DNA of 64,000 nucleotides from Methylomonas sp. (GTDB lineage: Bacteria; Pseudomonadota; Gammaproteobacteria; Methylococcales; Methylomonadaceae), in assembly GCA_002929135.1 (NCBI GenBank), contig PESC01000006.1, positions 1 to 64,000 of the forward strand, in the 5' to 3' direction. The notes below the pieces were generated by a model, which was not told the origin of the DNA, did no database searches, and was given only the letters and a program-made list of their open reading frames with translations. The first letter of the stretch is position 1, and each line of letters starts with the position of its first letter. Shown here piece by piece: positions 62,470 through 64,000 of the stretch. A program made the translations under genes and the position numbers.

Positions 62470-64000
62470 GGGTTTGCAGCGGGGCTGGATTGGGTTGGTG
62501 AGGGAAGGTCGTCGGCAAAAAACCGGCGGACGTCTTCAATGTCGCGGCTGCGCTGCATGGCGGGCACGCTGTCTAGGAATATCTGGCCGTAGGCGCGTTT
62601 GAGCAGACGCGGATCGCAGACCATCAATACGCCACGGTCATCGACATCGCGAATCAAACGGCCTACGCCCTGGCGCAGCATGATGACCGCGCTGGGCAAC
62701 TGGTGTTCAAAAAACGGATTGCGCCCCTGCTTTTCGATGGCTGCCATGCGTGCCTTCAGCACCGGATCGCCGGGTGATGCGAACGGCAGTTTGTCGATGA
62801 TGACGCACGACAAGGCATCACCGCGAACGTCTATTCCTTCCCAAAAACTGGCGGTGGCCAGCAACACGGCGTTGCCCAGCGTCTTGAACTGGTCGAGCAA
62901 CGCGGCTTTGGAGCGCGTACCCTGCACCAGCAGCGGGTGATCGATTTTGCCGGTCAGCAACTGCGCCGCGCGTTGCAGGGCGCGGTGGCTGGTAAACAGG
63001 AAAAACGCCCGGCCCCGGCTGGCTTCCAGCACCGGCAGTACGAAAGCGATGACTTTATCGGTGAAATCAGGATCGCTGGGTTGCGGCAGGCCGCGCGGGT
63101 GGTAGAACAGCGATTGGCTGGCGAAGTCGAACGGGCTGTCCCAACGCTGGCTGGCGGCGGCATCCAGGCCTAAGTTGCGTGAAAAATGCGTGAAGTTGCC
63201 GCCCACGCTCAGTGTTGCCGAGGTGAAAATCCAGGCGGCCTTGTGGCGAGCCATGAAGCCGCGAAACTCCTTGGCGATGTCGAGCGGTGTGCGGTTCAGG
63301 CTGAACGATTTGCCGTAGGTTTCATACCATTTGATCCATAAGCCATCGTTGTCGTGAAGCAGGGTTTCCAGTTGGGCATCCAGGGCTTCGGCGCGGTCGA
63401 AACAGGCTTCCAGGCCTTTGCTGCGTATCGATGCGCGTTCGAGTTGGTTGGTCAGGCTGGCCAGTTGTTTTTGCAGGGATTCCAGGGCGCCAACGAGTTT
63501 GGGGCTGGTTTCGATGTCACGCCACTCGCCGCGTCGCAGTTCCAGGCCAAAGGCCAGACGCACATCCTTGACTTCGATTTGCAGATTTTCACAGGCGGCG
63601 CGTAAATCCGGCATGTCTTTGGCATCAGTCAGATACTCAGCCAGGGTGTCGTCGCACAAGTCGGTGATTTGCTTGCCGCTCAGGCTGACACCGAGAAAAT
63701 TCGAGGCGGTGTCGGCAAGCTGGTGGGCCTCGTCGATGACGACGACGTCGGCATCGGGCAGCAGTTCGCCGAAACCGATTTCACGAATCGACCAATCGGC
63801 GCACAGCAGATGGTGGTTGACGACGACGACATCGGCTTCCTGCGCCTGTTTGCGCGCCTTCACCAAAAAACAGTCGGCATAAGCCGGGCAATCCTGGCCC
63901 AGGCAGTTGTCGGTGGTCGAGGTGGCATGAAACCAGATGGGGTCGCCGTCCTGCACATCGGCGACTTCCGACACATCGCCGGTTTTGCTGCGCTGCGCCC
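62466..64000 (-). CDS. ATP-dependent DNA helicase, DinG/YoaA family, 5' part outside window
   Basis: A superfamily 2 XPD-like helicase; about 511 C-terminal residues are visible and the frame continues past the right edge. CLGQDCPAYADCF gives three of the four Fe-S-cluster cysteines, followed by VVNHHLL and the DEAH box VVIDEAHQLAD. Helicase domain 2 has TATSFWEGIDVRG and QGVGRLIRDVDDRGVL. The Fe-S motif and position next to tsaB favour YoaA over DinG. Such helicases act on replication-blocking structures, and YoaA partners HolC. Confidence 0.92.
   Translation of the reverse strand, partial: AQRSKTGDVSEVADVQDGDPIWFHATSTTDNCLGQDCPAYADCFLVKARKQAQEADVVVVNHHLLCADWSIREIGFGELLPDADVVVIDEAHQLADTASNFLGVSLSGKQITDLCDDTLAEYLTDAKDMPDLRAACENLQIEVKDVRLAFGLELRRGEWRDIETSPKLVGALESLQKQLASLTNQLERASIRSKGLEACFDRAEALDAQLETLLHDNDGLWIKWYETYGKSFSLNRTPLDIAKEFRGFMARHKAAWIFTSATLSVGGNFTHFSRNLGLDAAASQRWDSPFDFASQSLFYHPRGLPQPSDPDFTDKVIAFVLPVLEASRGRAFFLFTSHRALQRAAQLLTGKIDHPLLVQGTRSKAALLDQFKTLGNAVLLATASFWEGIDVRGDALSCVIIDKLPFASPGDPVLKARMAAIEKQGRNPFFEHQLPSAVIMLRQGVGRLIRDVDDRGVLMVCDPRLLKRAYGQIFLDSVPAMQRSRDIEDVRRFFADDLPSPTQSSPAANP

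Overview
The window is ordinary chromosome from a motile, piliated Gammaproteobacterium. GyrA, SucAB, GlnE, PilSR, TsaB, RecJ and Aat/Bpt all have gammaproteobacterial architecture. A hopanoid-type RND exporter (HpnN-like), an Hvr/Bph3-type H-NS protein and a MotCD/ParC/ParP chemotaxis cluster would suit the Methylococcales or a neighbouring order. No C1-metabolism gene lies in the window, so that placement is only an inference. Coding is dense, about 57 protein genes, with many ATGA start/stop overlaps that indicate translational coupling.

Layout. 1-8 kb: the end of an EAL phosphodiesterase, gyrA, a dienelactone-hydrolase-like protein with an LMW phosphatase, galE, and a GAF-GGDEF cyclase. 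7.9-14.4 kb (minus strand): a polar chemotaxis operon cheY-cheZ-cheA-motC-motD-parC-parP, which here has no cheB, cheR or flagellar genes. 14.5-14.7 kb: a terminal-inverted-repeat element around a 28-bp tandem array. 14.7-18.3 kb: an Mla-type lipid ABC transporter (permease, ATPase, MCE protein, PqiC-like lipoprotein). 18.5-29 kb: a chemoreceptor, a pair of P-loop GTPases, a CoA-ligase-like enzyme, a haem-c membrane protein and the HpnN-like exporter. 29.3-34.1 kb: an oxidoreductase, then an OlsF-like bifunctional acyltransferase, an M14-type amidohydrolase and an alpha/beta hydrolase. 34.1-39.4 kb: H-NS, a DUF2914 protein and sucAB. 39.4-45.4 kb: a nitrate-uptake operon (nrtA, nrtB, fused nrtCD, outer-membrane porin). 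45.6-59.7 kb: trxB-aat-bpt, SirB2, glnE, a hydrolase, recJ, GT39 with PAP2, and pilSR. 59.7-61.8 kb: a gene-poor stretch holding a tRNA-Leu(UAA) interrupted by a group I intron and a decayed phage-type integrase. 61.8-64 kb: tsaB and the end of a DinG/YoaA-type helicase.

The two most notable items are RNA-level. First, the tRNA-Leu(UAA) gene at 60244-60558 is split after U34 by a 228-nt Azoarcus-like group I intron whose P7, P8 and P4 pairings can be read directly. Second, the nitrate operon has a near-consensus sigma-54 promoter, an NtrC-type palindrome and a leader with two hairpins, each with a hexanucleotide loop carrying A at position 1 and G at position 4. The second hairpin is mutually exclusive with an intrinsic terminator, which is the signature of ANTAR (NasR/NasT) antitermination. 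The nrtCD fusion is also asymmetric: its first ATPase has lost the switch histidine and its second has an altered signature, which leaves one canonical composite ATP site.

A dispersed hairpin family built on TTCCCACG/CGTGGGAA recurs at least six times between genes. In a few places repeats have been captured into gene 3' ends.
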